Source: Paracoccaceae bacterium (GTDB lineage: Bacteria > Pseudomonadota > Alphaproteobacteria > Rhodobacterales > Rhodobacteraceae). From it: a DNA stretch of 49,502 bases. The position numbers were made by a program, and so were the translations under genes. The DNA is taken from contig JACIYW010000003.1 of assembly GCA_014359745.1 (NCBI GenBank), positions 1 through 49,502 of the forward strand, read 5' to 3'. Position 1 is the stretch's first letter; every line of letters begins with the position of its first letter. Positions 42,353-49,502 of the stretch are shown here, piece after piece. Below the pieces are notes generated by a model. The model did not search any database, was not told the DNA's origin, and saw nothing but the letters and a program-made list of their open reading frames with translations.

Positions 42353-43693
42353 TCAGCCCCCGACATCCGCGCCCAGCCCCCGCATCAGCGCCTCGAATGC
42401 CGGAAACGACGTGGCGATCGGGCTGCCATCGTCCACCGATACCGGCGCGCGGCTGGCCAGCCCCAGGCACAGGAACGCCATGGCGACACGGTGATCCAGA
42501 TGGCTTTCGCAGGTTGCCCCGCCCGGCACATTGCCCGCGCCCATGCCGTGCACGGTGAACGTATCCTCGGTTTCCTCCACCCGCACGCCGCAGGCCTCCA
42601 GCCCGCGGGCCATGGCGTCGATGCGGTCGCTTTCCTTGACGCGCAGCTCTTTCACGCCGCGCATCACCGTCACCCCTTCGGCATTGGCGGCCAGCACCGA
42701 CAGCACCGGATATTCATCGATCATGCTTGCCGCGCGTTCGGGCGGCACCTCTACCCCCTTCAGCGCGCCGTAGCGCACGCGCAGATCGGCCACCGGCTCT
42801 CCGCCTTCTTCGCGGGGGTTCTCGAAGGCGATGTCGGCGCCCATCTCGACCAGGGTCGTGTAAAACCCGTTGCGTGTCGGGTTCTGGCTGACGCCGGGCA
42901 CGGTGATTTCCGATCCCTCGGCCAGCAACGCCGCGGCCACCGGGAACGCCGCCGAACTTGGATCGCGCGGCACCGCCACCGCCTGCGGCCGCAATTCGGG
43001 GCGGCCGACAAGCGTGATCACCCGCCCCTTATCCGTCACCTCGGTGGTGATGCGGGCGCCAAAGCCCGCCAGCATCCGCTCGGTATGGTCGCGGGTCGCC
43101 TCGCGCTCTATCACCACGGTCTCGCCGGGCGCGTTCAACCCGGCCAGCAACACCGCCGATTTCACCTGCGCCGAGGGCACCGGCACGCTGTAGCGCACCG
43201 GCACCGGGTCTGCCGCGCCGACCAGAACCATCGGCAGCCGTCCGCCCGCCCGTCCATAAGCCCGTGCGCCGAACAGCGCCAGCGGATCGGTGATCCGCGC
43301 CATCGGGCGCTTCACCAGACTGGCATCGCCGGTAAAGCAGACCGTGATCGGCGACGTGGCCATCGCCCCCATGATCAGCCGCACCCCGGTGCCCGAATTG
43401 CCGCAATCGATCACCCGCTCGGGTTCCGCAAATCCGCCAACGCCAACGCCGTGCACCCGCCATGCCCCCGGCCCGTCCTGCGTCACTTCGGCGCCAAAGC
43501 CTTGCATGGCGGCGGCGGTATCCAGCACATCCTGCCCTTCCAGCAAGCCCGATATGCGCGTCTCGCCCACCGAAAGCGCCCCAAGGATCAGCGCGCGATG
43601 GCTGATCGACTTGTCGCCCGGCACCTGGGCCACGCCACGCAGCGCGCCACCGCGCCGCGCGGTCATCGGGATTGGTGTTGCATGGCCTGACAT
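42353..43693 (-). CDS. aroA: 3-phosphoshikimate 1-carboxyvinyltransferase (EPSP synthase), class II
   Basis: Sixth step of the shikimate pathway: transfers enolpyruvate from PEP to shikimate-3-phosphate. 446 residues. The substrate-binding [10 protein letters not shown] (Lys28), [38 protein letters not shown] and LRVKESDRI are all present. The set of motifs matches class II enzymes such as Agrobacterium CP4. The residue aligned with CP4 Ala100 is Gly101 here, the form found in glyphosate-sensitive enzymes. AGGGA precedes the ATG at 43693. Confidence 0.96.
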   Translation of the reverse strand: MSGHATPIPMTARRGGALRGVAQVPGDKSISHRALILGALSVGETRISGLLEGQDVLDTAAAMQGFGAEVTQDGPGAWRVHGVGVGGFAEPERVIDCGNSGTGVRLIMGAMATSPITVCFTGDASLVKRPMARITDPLALFGARAYGRAGGRLPMVLVGAADPVPVRYSVPVPSAQVKSAVLLAGLNAPGETVVIEREATRDHTERMLAGFGARITTEVTDKGRVITLVGRPELRPQAVAVPRDPSSAAFPVAAALLAEGSEITVPGVSQNPTRNGFYTTLVEMGADIAFENPREEGGEPVADLRVRYGALKGVEVPPERAASMIDEYPVLSVLAANAEGVTVMRGVKELRVKESDRIDAMARGLEACGVRVEETEDTFTVHGMGAGNVPGGATCESHLDHRVAMAFLCLGLASRAPVSVDDGSPIATSFPAFEALMRGLGADVGG

Positions 43694-43789
43694 CTGCTGT
43701 TCCCTGGTTGTCTGGTCGCAGGCTTAGCCAGAACCCGCGCCCCGGTCCAGCCTCAATCCCCGGCACCTGCACAGCGCCACCGCCTTGCC

Positions 43790-43818
43790 TTTCCGTGCGA
43801 AACCGGCACAGCTATACT
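43790..43818 (+). promoter_or_regulatory. Putative promoter of the glycerate kinase gene
   Basis: TTTCCG (43790-43795), 17-base spacer, TATACT (43813-43818), about 46 bases before the start. The -10 is near consensus; the -35 is poor. Confidence 0.3.
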
Positions 43819-43863
43819 CCGGCCCCCATACCCCGGCCCCGCTTGAACCCGCAGGTACACCCG

Positions 43864-45018
43864 ATGCCCAGCCCCGATTTCGCCACCCCAGGTTCCGCCG
43901 CCCCCGATCCTGCCGCAATTGCCCGCGATCTGTGGTGGGCCGGGGTCCGCGCCGTGGATGGCCACGCCAGCGTCACCCGCGCGCTCAACGACCACGCCAT
44001 CCCCCGCCCCGACCGCATCCTTGCGGTCGGCAAGGCGGCGGTGCCGATGTGCCGCGCGGCGGTGGATCGCTTCGGCCATGACATTCCCGCCCTGGCCATA
44101 ACCAAGACCGGCCACGCCGCCCCGGACGGAACCGACCCGTTCGAGGTGATCGAGGCCGCGCATCCGGTTCCCGACGCCAGCAGCCTGCACGCCGGGGCGC
44201 GCCTTCTGGCCGCCGTAGAGGCGATGGGGCCGCGGGACCACCTGCTGTTGCTCGTGTCCGGCGGGGCGTCATCGCTGGCCGAGGTGCCGGTGGCGGGGGT
44301 AAGCCTTGGCGATATCGGCGCGCTCAACCGCGAGATCCTGGCGGCGGGCCTGAACATCGCCGAGATGAACGCCCGGCGGCGCCGCGTCTCGCGGATCAAG
44401 GGCGGGGGGTTGCTGGCGGCGTTTGGCGGGGCATCGGTCACGGTGCTGGCGATTTCGGATGTGGCGGGCGATGCGCTGGGCACGATCGGATCGGGGATCG
44501 GGGCGGCCCCGGCCACGCATGGTTTTGCGTTCACCGCGCATATCGTCGCCTCGAACGCCATTGCCCGGCAGGCGGCGGCATCGGCCGCGGCGGCGCGCGG
44601 GCTGGCGGTGCTGACCAATGCCGAAACCCTTTACCACGACGTGGGCGTTGATGCCGCGACCGTGGGCCGGGTGCTGCGGGCCACCCCCCCCGGCGTGCAT
44701 ATCTGGGGCGGAGAGCCGACGGTGATCCTGCCCCCCGATCCCGGCACCGGCGGGCGCAATCAGGCGCTGGCGCTTGAAATCGCGCGTGAAATCCGGGGGT
44801 GCGACCGCATCGCCGTTCTCGTCGCGGGCACGGATGGCAGCGACGGGCCGACGACTGCGGCGGGCGGGCTGGTGGATGGGGGCACCTGGCAGGACGCGGG
44901 CGCGGGCGCGCTCTGCCGTGCCGACAGCGGCAGCTTCTTGCGCGCGCGCGGCGCCTTGTTCACAACCGGGCCAACCGGCACCAATGTCATGGATCTGATC
45001 ATCGCGGTCAGCGCCTGA
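43864..45018 (+). CDS. Glycerate 2-kinase (GCKA/MOFRL family; formerly hydroxypyruvate reductase TtuD)
   Basis: Phosphorylates glycerate at C2, linking glyoxylate/serine-cycle or tartrate metabolism to central carbon. The 384-residue protein has the N-terminal GCKA domain (ILAVGKAAVPMCRAAVD, LLLVSGGASSLAEVP, RRRVSRIKGGGL) and the C-terminal MOFRL domain (GGEPTVIL, GGRNQALALEIA, GTDGSDGPTTAAGG, GTNVMDLIIAV). It is somewhat shorter than the usual 420 residues. The chosen ATG follows a weak AGG. It is divergent from aroA and has no obvious pathway partner nearby. Confidence 0.9.
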   Translation: MPSPDFATPGSAAPDPAAIARDLWWAGVRAVDGHASVTRALNDHAIPRPDRILAVGKAAVPMCRAAVDRFGHDIPALAITKTGHAAPDGTDPFEVIEAAHPVPDASSLHAGARLLAAVEAMGPRDHLLLLVSGGASSLAEVPVAGVSLGDIGALNREILAAGLNIAEMNARRRRVSRIKGGGLLAAFGGASVTVLAISDVAGDALGTIGSGIGAAPATHGFAFTAHIVASNAIARQAAASAAAARGLAVLTNAETLYHDVGVDAATVGRVLRATPPGVHIWGGEPTVILPPDPGTGGRNQALALEIAREIRGCDRIAVLVAGTDGSDGPTTAAGGLVDGGTWQDAGAGALCRADSGSFLRARGALFTTGPTGTNVMDLIIAVSA

Positions 45019-45071
45019 ACACGGTCGCGCCCGGCATGCGGTGGCCAAACCGTTCCTGGCCCCGCGCGTTT

Positions 45072-45114
45072 TGACAGACAGGTGGTAATGTCATAACTTC
45101 TCCATATTATGACG
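45072..45114 (+). promoter_or_regulatory. Promoter with overlapping operator-like palindrome before the CAP-RTX gene
   Basis: TTGACA (45072-45077), 17-base spacer, TAACTT (45095-45100). An inverted repeat GTCATAA (45091-45097), 10 bases, TTATGAC (45108-45114) overlaps the -10. The start codon is 58 bases further on. Confidence 0.5.
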
Positions 45115-45171
45115 TGATCCTGCGCCGAACCTTCATCGGCACCCAGCCGAATTTGAAAAGAGTGTTGCACC

Positions 45172-46725
45172 ATGCCCCTGACCGCCCCCGAACAACTGCT
45201 TCTGGAACTGATCAACCGCGCCCGCCTTGACCCGTTGAGCGAAGCCGCGCGCTTTGGCATCGACCTGAACAAGGATGTGGCCCCGGACAAAACGATATCA
45301 AGCACCCCCAAACAGGCCCTTGCCCCGAATGAGGTGATCGCCGCCGCGGCCGAAACGCATTCCCTTTGGGTTCTTGAAAACGACCTTTTCCAGCACCCCG
45401 GCGAAGGCGGCAACGACGCCGAAGCCCGGATGAAAACGGCGGGCTATGTGTTTTCCGGCACCTGGGCCTGGGGCGAAAACCTGGCTCTGGTCGAAGGCGG
45501 CGGGCAGATCGACCTCGGCGCCGCGATCGTGATCCATTACGACGGGCTTTTCAAAAGCGCCGGACACCGCGAAAACACCCTGGGTGATGCCTTTCGCGAA
45601 ATCGGCATTGCCCAGGTGGCGGGCGATTTCAAGGATACCGATCCATCCGTGGCCAACGCCTCGATGCTGACCGAAAATTTCGCCTTGTCGGGCACTCAGC
45701 GGTTTCTGACCGGTGTGGTCTATGACGACACCGACAGCGACGATTTCTATTCGATCGGCGAAGGGCGCGGCGGCGTCACCTTCACCCTTGGCGCCGAGAC
45801 GGCCACATCCGCCGAAACCGGCGGTTATGTGCTGGGCACCGCGGCCACCGGCCCGATCAAGATCGCCATAGATACCGGCACGGCCGAGGGGGTCGTGGAA
45901 ACCGCGCTCGGCGCGGGCAATGTCAAGATCGACGTGGTCAACGGGGCAGAGCTGCTGACCTCGGGGTCGATGACGCTGGTGCGGGGGTTCACCGAGGCGC
46001 GATTGCTGGGGGTGGCTGACCTGGAACTGACCGGCAGCGACGAAGGCGACACCCTGACCGGGAACACCGGCCAGAATGTCCTGCGCGGCAATACCGGCAA
46101 TGACACCCTGCGCGGCGGTGACGGGGCCGATACCCTGAACGGCGGCGATGGCGATGACAGCATCCTTGGCGGCGATACCGGCGCCGACCTGCGCGATACG
46201 ATCTTTGCCGGGGCGGGCAATGATTTCGCCGATGGCGGTTACGGCAACGATGACATCAACGGCATGGGCGGCGATGACACGCTCGTGGGCGGCTTTGGCG
46301 CGGATACCGTGGCGGGCGGCGATGGCGATGACGTGATCACCGGCAGCGCCTTTTCCGATCTGATCTTCGGCAATGCCGGGGCGGATTTCGTCAACGGCGG
46401 CTTCGGCCATGACCGGGTGAACGGCGGCGCCGGGGGTGACAAGTTCTTCCACCTTGGGATTTTCGACCACGGCAGCGACTGGATCCAGGACTTCAGCCGT
46501 GCCGAGGGCGATGTGCTGCTGTTCGGAAATGGAAATGCCACGGCCGACCAGTTCCAGGTCAATTTCGCCAACACCGAAGGGGCCGGAAACGCGGATGTGG
46601 CCGAGGCTTTCGTGATCTACAAACCCACAGGGCAGATCATCTGGGCACTGATCGATGGCGGCGCGCAAACCTCGATCAACCTGCAATTCTCGGGATCAGG
46701 CGACACCTTCGATCTGCTGGGCTGA
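45172..46725 (+). CDS. CAP-domain RTX protein
   Basis: A 517-residue secreted protein. Residues about 5-165 form a CAP (SCP/PR1) domain: LLLELINRARLDPLSEA, AAAAETHSLWVLEN, GENLALVEGG and SAGHRENTLGDAFREIGIA, including the two His and Glu usual in these folds. A beta domain follows (about 190-280). Residues about 287-424 are RTX nonapeptide repeats (GGDGADTLNGGDGDDSILG), which bind calcium after export. The last 94 residues end DTFDLLG, a typical type I secretion tail without cysteine. There is no N-terminal signal peptide, as expected for type I export. No transporter genes are nearby. The start codon lies 58 bases after a strong promoter. CAP proteins act as proteases, lipid binders or virulence factors in various organisms; which applies here is unknown. 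Confidence 0.85.
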   Translation: MPLTAPEQLLLELINRARLDPLSEAARFGIDLNKDVAPDKTISSTPKQALAPNEVIAAAAETHSLWVLENDLFQHPGEGGNDAEARMKTAGYVFSGTWAWGENLALVEGGGQIDLGAAIVIHYDGLFKSAGHRENTLGDAFREIGIAQVAGDFKDTDPSVANASMLTENFALSGTQRFLTGVVYDDTDSDDFYSIGEGRGGVTFTLGAETATSAETGGYVLGTAATGPIKIAIDTGTAEGVVETALGAGNVKIDVVNGAELLTSGSMTLVRGFTEARLLGVADLELTGSDEGDTLTGNTGQNVLRGNTGNDTLRGGDGADTLNGGDGDDSILGGDTGADLRDTIFAGAGNDFADGGYGNDDINGMGGDDTLVGGFGADTVAGGDGDDVITGSAFSDLIFGNAGADFVNGGFGHDRVNGGAGGDKFFHLGIFDHGSDWIQDFSRAEGDVLLFGNGNATADQFQVNFANTEGAGNADVAEAFVIYKPTGQIIWALIDGGAQTSINLQFSGSGDTFDLLG

Positions 46726-46747
46726 AACGGTGCGCCGGGCAGGAAAG
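46081..46747 (+). repeat. Direct repeat, copy 1: shared RTX module and 3' end
   Basis: From CTGCGCGGCAATACC through the stop and about 22 bases beyond (CGCCGGGCAGGAAAG), this segment matches 47910-48576 closely with a constant offset of 1829 bases, so no net insertions or deletions. Confidence 0.8.
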
Positions 46748-46790
46748 GATTTCGCGCGGGGCGAAAGCGCCGATTGTGCGAATGGTTTCC

Positions 46791-46819
46791 TTGACTGTCG
46801 CGGACGCAGCTAGTTTACG
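46791..46819 (+). promoter_or_regulatory. Possible promoter of the second RTX gene
   Basis: TTGACT (46791-46796) is a good -35; the best -10 candidates (TAGTTT or TTTACG) lie at spacings of 14 and 17 bases and are poor. The start codon is about 76 bases downstream after AGGGGAG. Confidence 0.3.
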
Positions 46820-46895
46820 TTTCCGAAATGCTCTCTTCCGGATACCAACATCTCACTCACGATCGTTTTAACGATTTGGTCAGGGGAGTTTCGAA

Positions 46896-48554
46896 ATGGG
46901 TTTTTCTTCTGTCACCGCCGACAATCTTGGTGCGGAGCAGCTTTTGCTGTCGATGACGAGCACGCTCGCAATCGACAGCGTTACCATCACCGGCACCCCG
47001 CAGCAGGGCACCGCGCTGACCGCCATTGCCAGTTTCGTTGATCCTGACGGGCAAAGCGGCGTGCCGACCTTCCAGTGGCTGGCCGACGGGGCCGCGATCA
47101 CCGGCGCGACCAGCGCCAGCTTCACACCCGGCCAGGCGCAGGTGGGCACAGCTATCACCGTGCGGATGTCGTTCACCGATGATCTCGGCACCCTCGAAAA
47201 CCTCACCTCGGCCCCGACCGCGCCGGTTGCAAACATGTCCTTCGGCCCGCAGGGGGGTGCCGACCTGACCGGCGCCACGGTGCAGGGCGGCACCCTGAAC
47301 GTTGACACCTCGGGCCTGTCCGACCCCGACGGTTTGGGGCCATTGTCATTCACCTGGTCCCGGCTGGGGTCGGATGGCAGTGTCAACAGCATGGTTCAGG
47401 GGGCGACCGGTGCCAGCCTGACCCTGACCCAGGCCGAAGTGGGCTTTTTCATGCAGGTAACCGTCAGCTATGTCGATGGCGACGGGGTTACGGAAAGTTC
47501 CGTCACCGCGCCCTCGGCCATCATCGCCAATGTCAACGATCCAGCCACCGGGTCGGTCACGATCAGCGGCACGGCGGCGCTGGGCCAGATGCTGACGGCA
47601 AGCGCGGTTTTCGACGATCCCGACGGGTTCACCTCGGGCGCAGTGCCCGCCTTCCAGTGGTTTGCCGACGAGGCCGCGATCACCGGCGCGACCGGCACCA
47701 GCTTTACGCCCGGCCAGGCGCAGGTGGGCGCCGCTATCAGCGTGCGAATGTCGTTCACCGACGATTTCGGTACCGTCGAAAGCCTGACCAGCGCACCGAC
47801 GACAGCCGTAACCTCGGACGGTCTGGTGCTTGTCGGAACGACCGGCGCGGATACGTTGACCGGGGGCGCGGGTTATGACGACCTGACCGGACTGAACGGC
47901 GATGACGTTCTGCGCGGCAATACCGGCAATGACACCCTGCTGGGCGGTGACGGGGCCGATACGCTGAACGGCGGCGATGGCGATGACAGCATCCTTGGCG
48001 GCGAAACCGGGGGCGATCAGCGCGACCTGATCTTTGGGGGCGACGGCGACGATTTCATCGATGGCGGCTTCGGCAATGACGAGATCAACGGCATGGGCGG
48101 CAATGACACTCTCTTGGGCGGCTTTGGCGCGGATACCGTTGTCGGCGGCGATGGCGATGACGTGATCACCGGCAGCGCCTTTTCCGATCTGATCTTCGGC
48201 AATACGGGGGCGGATTTCGTCAACGGCGGCTTCGGCCATGACCGGGTAAACGGCGGTGCGGGGGGCGACAAGTTCTTCCACCTTGGCATCCTTGACCACG
48301 GCAGCGACTGGATTCAGGATTTCAGCCATACTGAGGGCGATGTGCTGCTGTTCGGACAGGCCGGGGCCAGCGCCGACGACTTCCAGATCAATTTCGCCAA
48401 CACCCCGAACGCCGGAAACGCTGATGTGGCCGAGGCTTTCGTGATCTACAAGCCCACCGAACAGATCATCTGGGCACTGGTCGATGGCGGCGCGCAAACC
48501 TCGGTCAACCTGCAAATCTCGGGGTCAGGCGATACCTTCGATCTGCTGGCCTGA
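46896..48554 (+). CDS. RTX protein with Ig-like repeats
   Basis: A 552-residue secreted protein. Residues about 25-305 hold three Ig-like repeats with the motifs FQWLADGAAITGATSASFTP and VRMSFTDDLGT, then FQWFADEAAITGATGTSFTP. These repeats are common in roseobacter surface RTX proteins. Residues about 311-457 are calcium-binding GGxGxDxxx repeats, and the end is again DTFDLLA, a type I secretion tail. The 3' part is nearly identical to the preceding CAP-RTX gene (see that entry). ATG at 46896 follows AGGGGAG. Likely an adhesin or extracellular matrix protein; the enzyme activity, if any, is not visible. Confidence 0.85.
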   Translation: MGFSSVTADNLGAEQLLLSMTSTLAIDSVTITGTPQQGTALTAIASFVDPDGQSGVPTFQWLADGAAITGATSASFTPGQAQVGTAITVRMSFTDDLGTLENLTSAPTAPVANMSFGPQGGADLTGATVQGGTLNVDTSGLSDPDGLGPLSFTWSRLGSDGSVNSMVQGATGASLTLTQAEVGFFMQVTVSYVDGDGVTESSVTAPSAIIANVNDPATGSVTISGTAALGQMLTASAVFDDPDGFTSGAVPAFQWFADEAAITGATGTSFTPGQAQVGAAISVRMSFTDDFGTVESLTSAPTTAVTSDGLVLVGTTGADTLTGGAGYDDLTGLNGDDVLRGNTGNDTLLGGDGADTLNGGDGDDSILGGETGGDQRDLIFGGDGDDFIDGGFGNDEINGMGGNDTLLGGFGADTVVGGDGDDVITGSAFSDLIFGNTGADFVNGGFGHDRVNGGAGGDKFFHLGILDHGSDWIQDFSHTEGDVLLFGQAGASADDFQINFANTPNAGNADVAEAFVIYKPTEQIIWALVDGGAQTSVNLQISGSGDTFDLLA

Positions 48555-48576
48555 AACGGCACGCCGGGCAGGAAAG
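47910..48576 (+). repeat. Direct repeat, copy 2: shared RTX module and 3' end
   Basis: Second copy of the module at 46081-46747. Differences are scattered single-base changes, many synonymous, and a few residue changes (for example IFAGAGND versus IFGGDGDD). Confidence 0.8.
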
Positions 48577-48611
48577 TTCGGAAAAATCGGGGGGCGGGGG
48601 TGGATCGGCGC

Positions 48612-48640
48612 TTGACCACCAGAAGAAAACGCCCTATCCG
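48612..48640 (+). promoter_or_regulatory. Promoter of the rpsM-rpsK operon
   Basis: TTGACC (48612-48617), 17-base spacer, TATCCG (48635-48640). This would give a leader of about 140 bases before rpsM. Confidence 0.5.
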
Positions 48641-48707
48641 CACCCTCTCATCAGGGAATCGCATTGACGGCTCTGCGGTCATGTGACCTTGCCCTTCGAT
48701 GATAATC

Positions 48708-48733
48708 GGCCCCGGGGTGCAAACCCAGGGGCC
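48708..48733 (+). other. Leader hairpin with GNRA tetraloop before rpsM
   Basis: GGCCCC-G-GGGT-GCAA-ACCC-A-GGGGCC: a 6-bp and a 4-bp stem separated by a G-A mismatch and closed by a GCAA (GNRA) loop. It is followed by AAAGTTGTGAAAAAAGG rather than a T-run, so it does not look like a simple terminator. Confidence 0.55.
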
Positions 48734-48788
48734 AAAGTTGTGAAAAAAGGTTCCGGCACTACGGAACCGCAACCAAAAGGAAAACCGC

Positions 48789-49157
48789 GTGGCGCGTATT
48801 GCTGGCGTTAACATTCCGACGGGGAAACGTGTCCCCATCGCCCTGACCTATATCCACGGTATCGGCCCCGACACGGCGCGCAGGATTTGCGACGCCACGT
48901 CGGTTGATCAGTCCCGCCGTGTCAACGAACTTTCCGATGAAGAAGTGCTCGCGATCCGCGAATACATCGACGCCAATGTGAATGTCGAAGGCGATCTGCG
49001 CCGCGAAGTTCAGATGAATGTCAAGCGTCTGATGGATCTTGGCTGCTATCGCGGCCTGCGTCACCGTCGCAACCTGCCCGTGCGCGGTCAGCGGACCCAC
49101 ACCAACGCACGCACCCGCAAAGGCCCCGCAAAGGCCATTGCCGGCAAGAAGAAATAA
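48789..49157 (+). CDS. rpsM: 30S ribosomal protein S13
   Basis: A 122-residue ribosomal head protein contacting 16S rRNA and the P-site t[34 protein letters not shown] and [27 protein letters not shown] are family signatures. It starts with GTG at 48789 after AAAAGGA. Upstream lie RTX genes instead of the secY-adk usually found before rpsM in this group. Confidence 0.98.
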   Translation: MARIAGVNIPTGKRVPIALTYIHGIGPDTARRICDATSVDQSRRVNELSDEEVLAIREYIDANVNVEGDLRREVQMNVKRLMDLGCYRGLRHRRNLPVRGQRTHTNARTRKGPAKAIAGKKK

Positions 49158-49169
49158 GGGGGCAGACCG

Positions 49170-49502
49170 ATGGCACGCGACAAGACGCGCATCAAGCGCA
49201 AGGAACGCAAGAACATCGCCGCCGGTGTGGCGCATGTGAATTCCAGCTTCAACAACACCAAGATCCTGATCTCCGATGTGCAGGGCAACGCGATTGCCTG
49301 GTCGTCCTCGGGCACCATGGGCTTCAAGGGCAGCCGGAAATCGACCCCCTACGCCGCCCAGATGGCCGCCGAGGATGTCGGCCGCAAGGCGCAGGAACAT
49401 GGCGTGAAAACCCTGGAAGTGGAAGTGCAGGGCCCCGGTTCGGGCCGTGAAAGCGCGCTGCGCGCGCTGGCCGCCGCCGGTTTCAGCATCACCTCGATCC
49501 GT
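49170..49502 (+). CDS. rpsK: 30S ribosomal protein S11 (5' part, runs off the window)
   Basis: The first 111 residues of S11, a platform protein of the small subunit. [32 protein letters not shown] and [15 protein letters not shown] are diagnostic. ATG at 49170 lies 12 bases after rpsM with AAGGGGG upstream. rpoA would be expected next. Confidence 0.98.
   Translation, partial: MARDKTRIKRKERKNIAAGVAHVNSSFNNTKILISDVQGNAIAWSSSGTMGFKGSRKSTPYAAQMAAEDVGRKAQEHGVKTLEVEVQGPGSGRESALRALAAAGFSITSIR

Noticed and set aside
41722-43690. Plus-strand frames opposite cmk and aroA
   Set aside because: Antisense shadows of two clearly recognised enzymes.
45298-46686. Minus-strand frames opposite the RTX repeats (also 47346-48515)
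   Set aside because: The regular GGxGxD coding pattern leaves the reverse strand open; no independent evidence for genes.
46081-48576. CRISPR-like or VNTR array in the RTX regions
   Set aside because: Periodicity is 27 bases from the nonapeptide code with varied units, not repeat-spacer structure.
1-49502. tRNA or rRNA genes
   Set aside because: I saw no cloverleaf or rRNA core sequences on either strand; a dedicated search could still find a missed tRNA.

Overview
The window is high-GC DNA whose gene order suggests an alphaproteobacterium of the Rhodobacterales (Roseobacter/Rhodobacter-like). The clues are a fabA-fabB-fabI cluster divergent from an irr-type Fur regulator, an ihfB-lapA-trpF-trpB cluster downstream of aroA-cmk-rpsA, a class II aroA, and RTX proteins of roseobacter type. 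I cannot name the genus from the sequence.

Positions 1-29325 (minus strand) are one enormous reading frame. It begins with an N-terminal LEPR-type motif and runs leftward off the window, so it is at least about 9,770 codons long. It encodes a mosaic extracellular protein. In order it carries a long array of pre-peptidase-C-like beta domains, 17 CARDB-like repeats, an IPT/TIG-like domain, a helical region, a Fn3-like domain, a beta-propeller, nine Ig/cadherin-like repeats, an RHS-like scrap, a dockerin-like EF-hand pair, Big_2-like and ZU5-like domains, a second beta-propeller, a lipase-like alpha/beta domain with a Gly at the nucleophile position, and a zinc metallopeptidase-like site (HEYLHTLGLLD plus an NAMS turn). 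The frame is broken once, by an amber codon at 27100-27102 after 741 codons. The rest stays open, so the break is recent, a sequencing error, or read through. A small periplasmic adaptor (HlyD/MFP family) gene lies just upstream on the same strand, followed by a decayed IS30-family transposase.

Positions 31.6-45.0 kb are mostly housekeeping. They hold a SlyD-like FKBP isomerase and an unrecognised membrane protein (plus), the fabA-fabB-fabI operon (minus) divergent from irr (plus), ihfB-lapA-trpF-trpB (minus), rpsA (minus), an unrecognised secreted protein, aroA-cmk (minus) and a MOFRL-family glycerate kinase (plus). A pair of inverted palindromic REP-like elements sits between cmk and the secreted-protein gene.

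Positions 45.1-48.6 kb hold two plus-strand RTX genes. One is a CAP-domain protein and the other an Ig-like-repeat protein. They share a near-identical 3' module of about 667 bp. The window ends in the ribosomal genes rpsM and rpsK (partial), preceded by a good promoter and a leader hairpin with a GNRA loop. Most of the secretory content (giant protein, adaptor, two RTX proteins) points to a surface-attached or exoprotein-rich marine lifestyle; that last point is inference.
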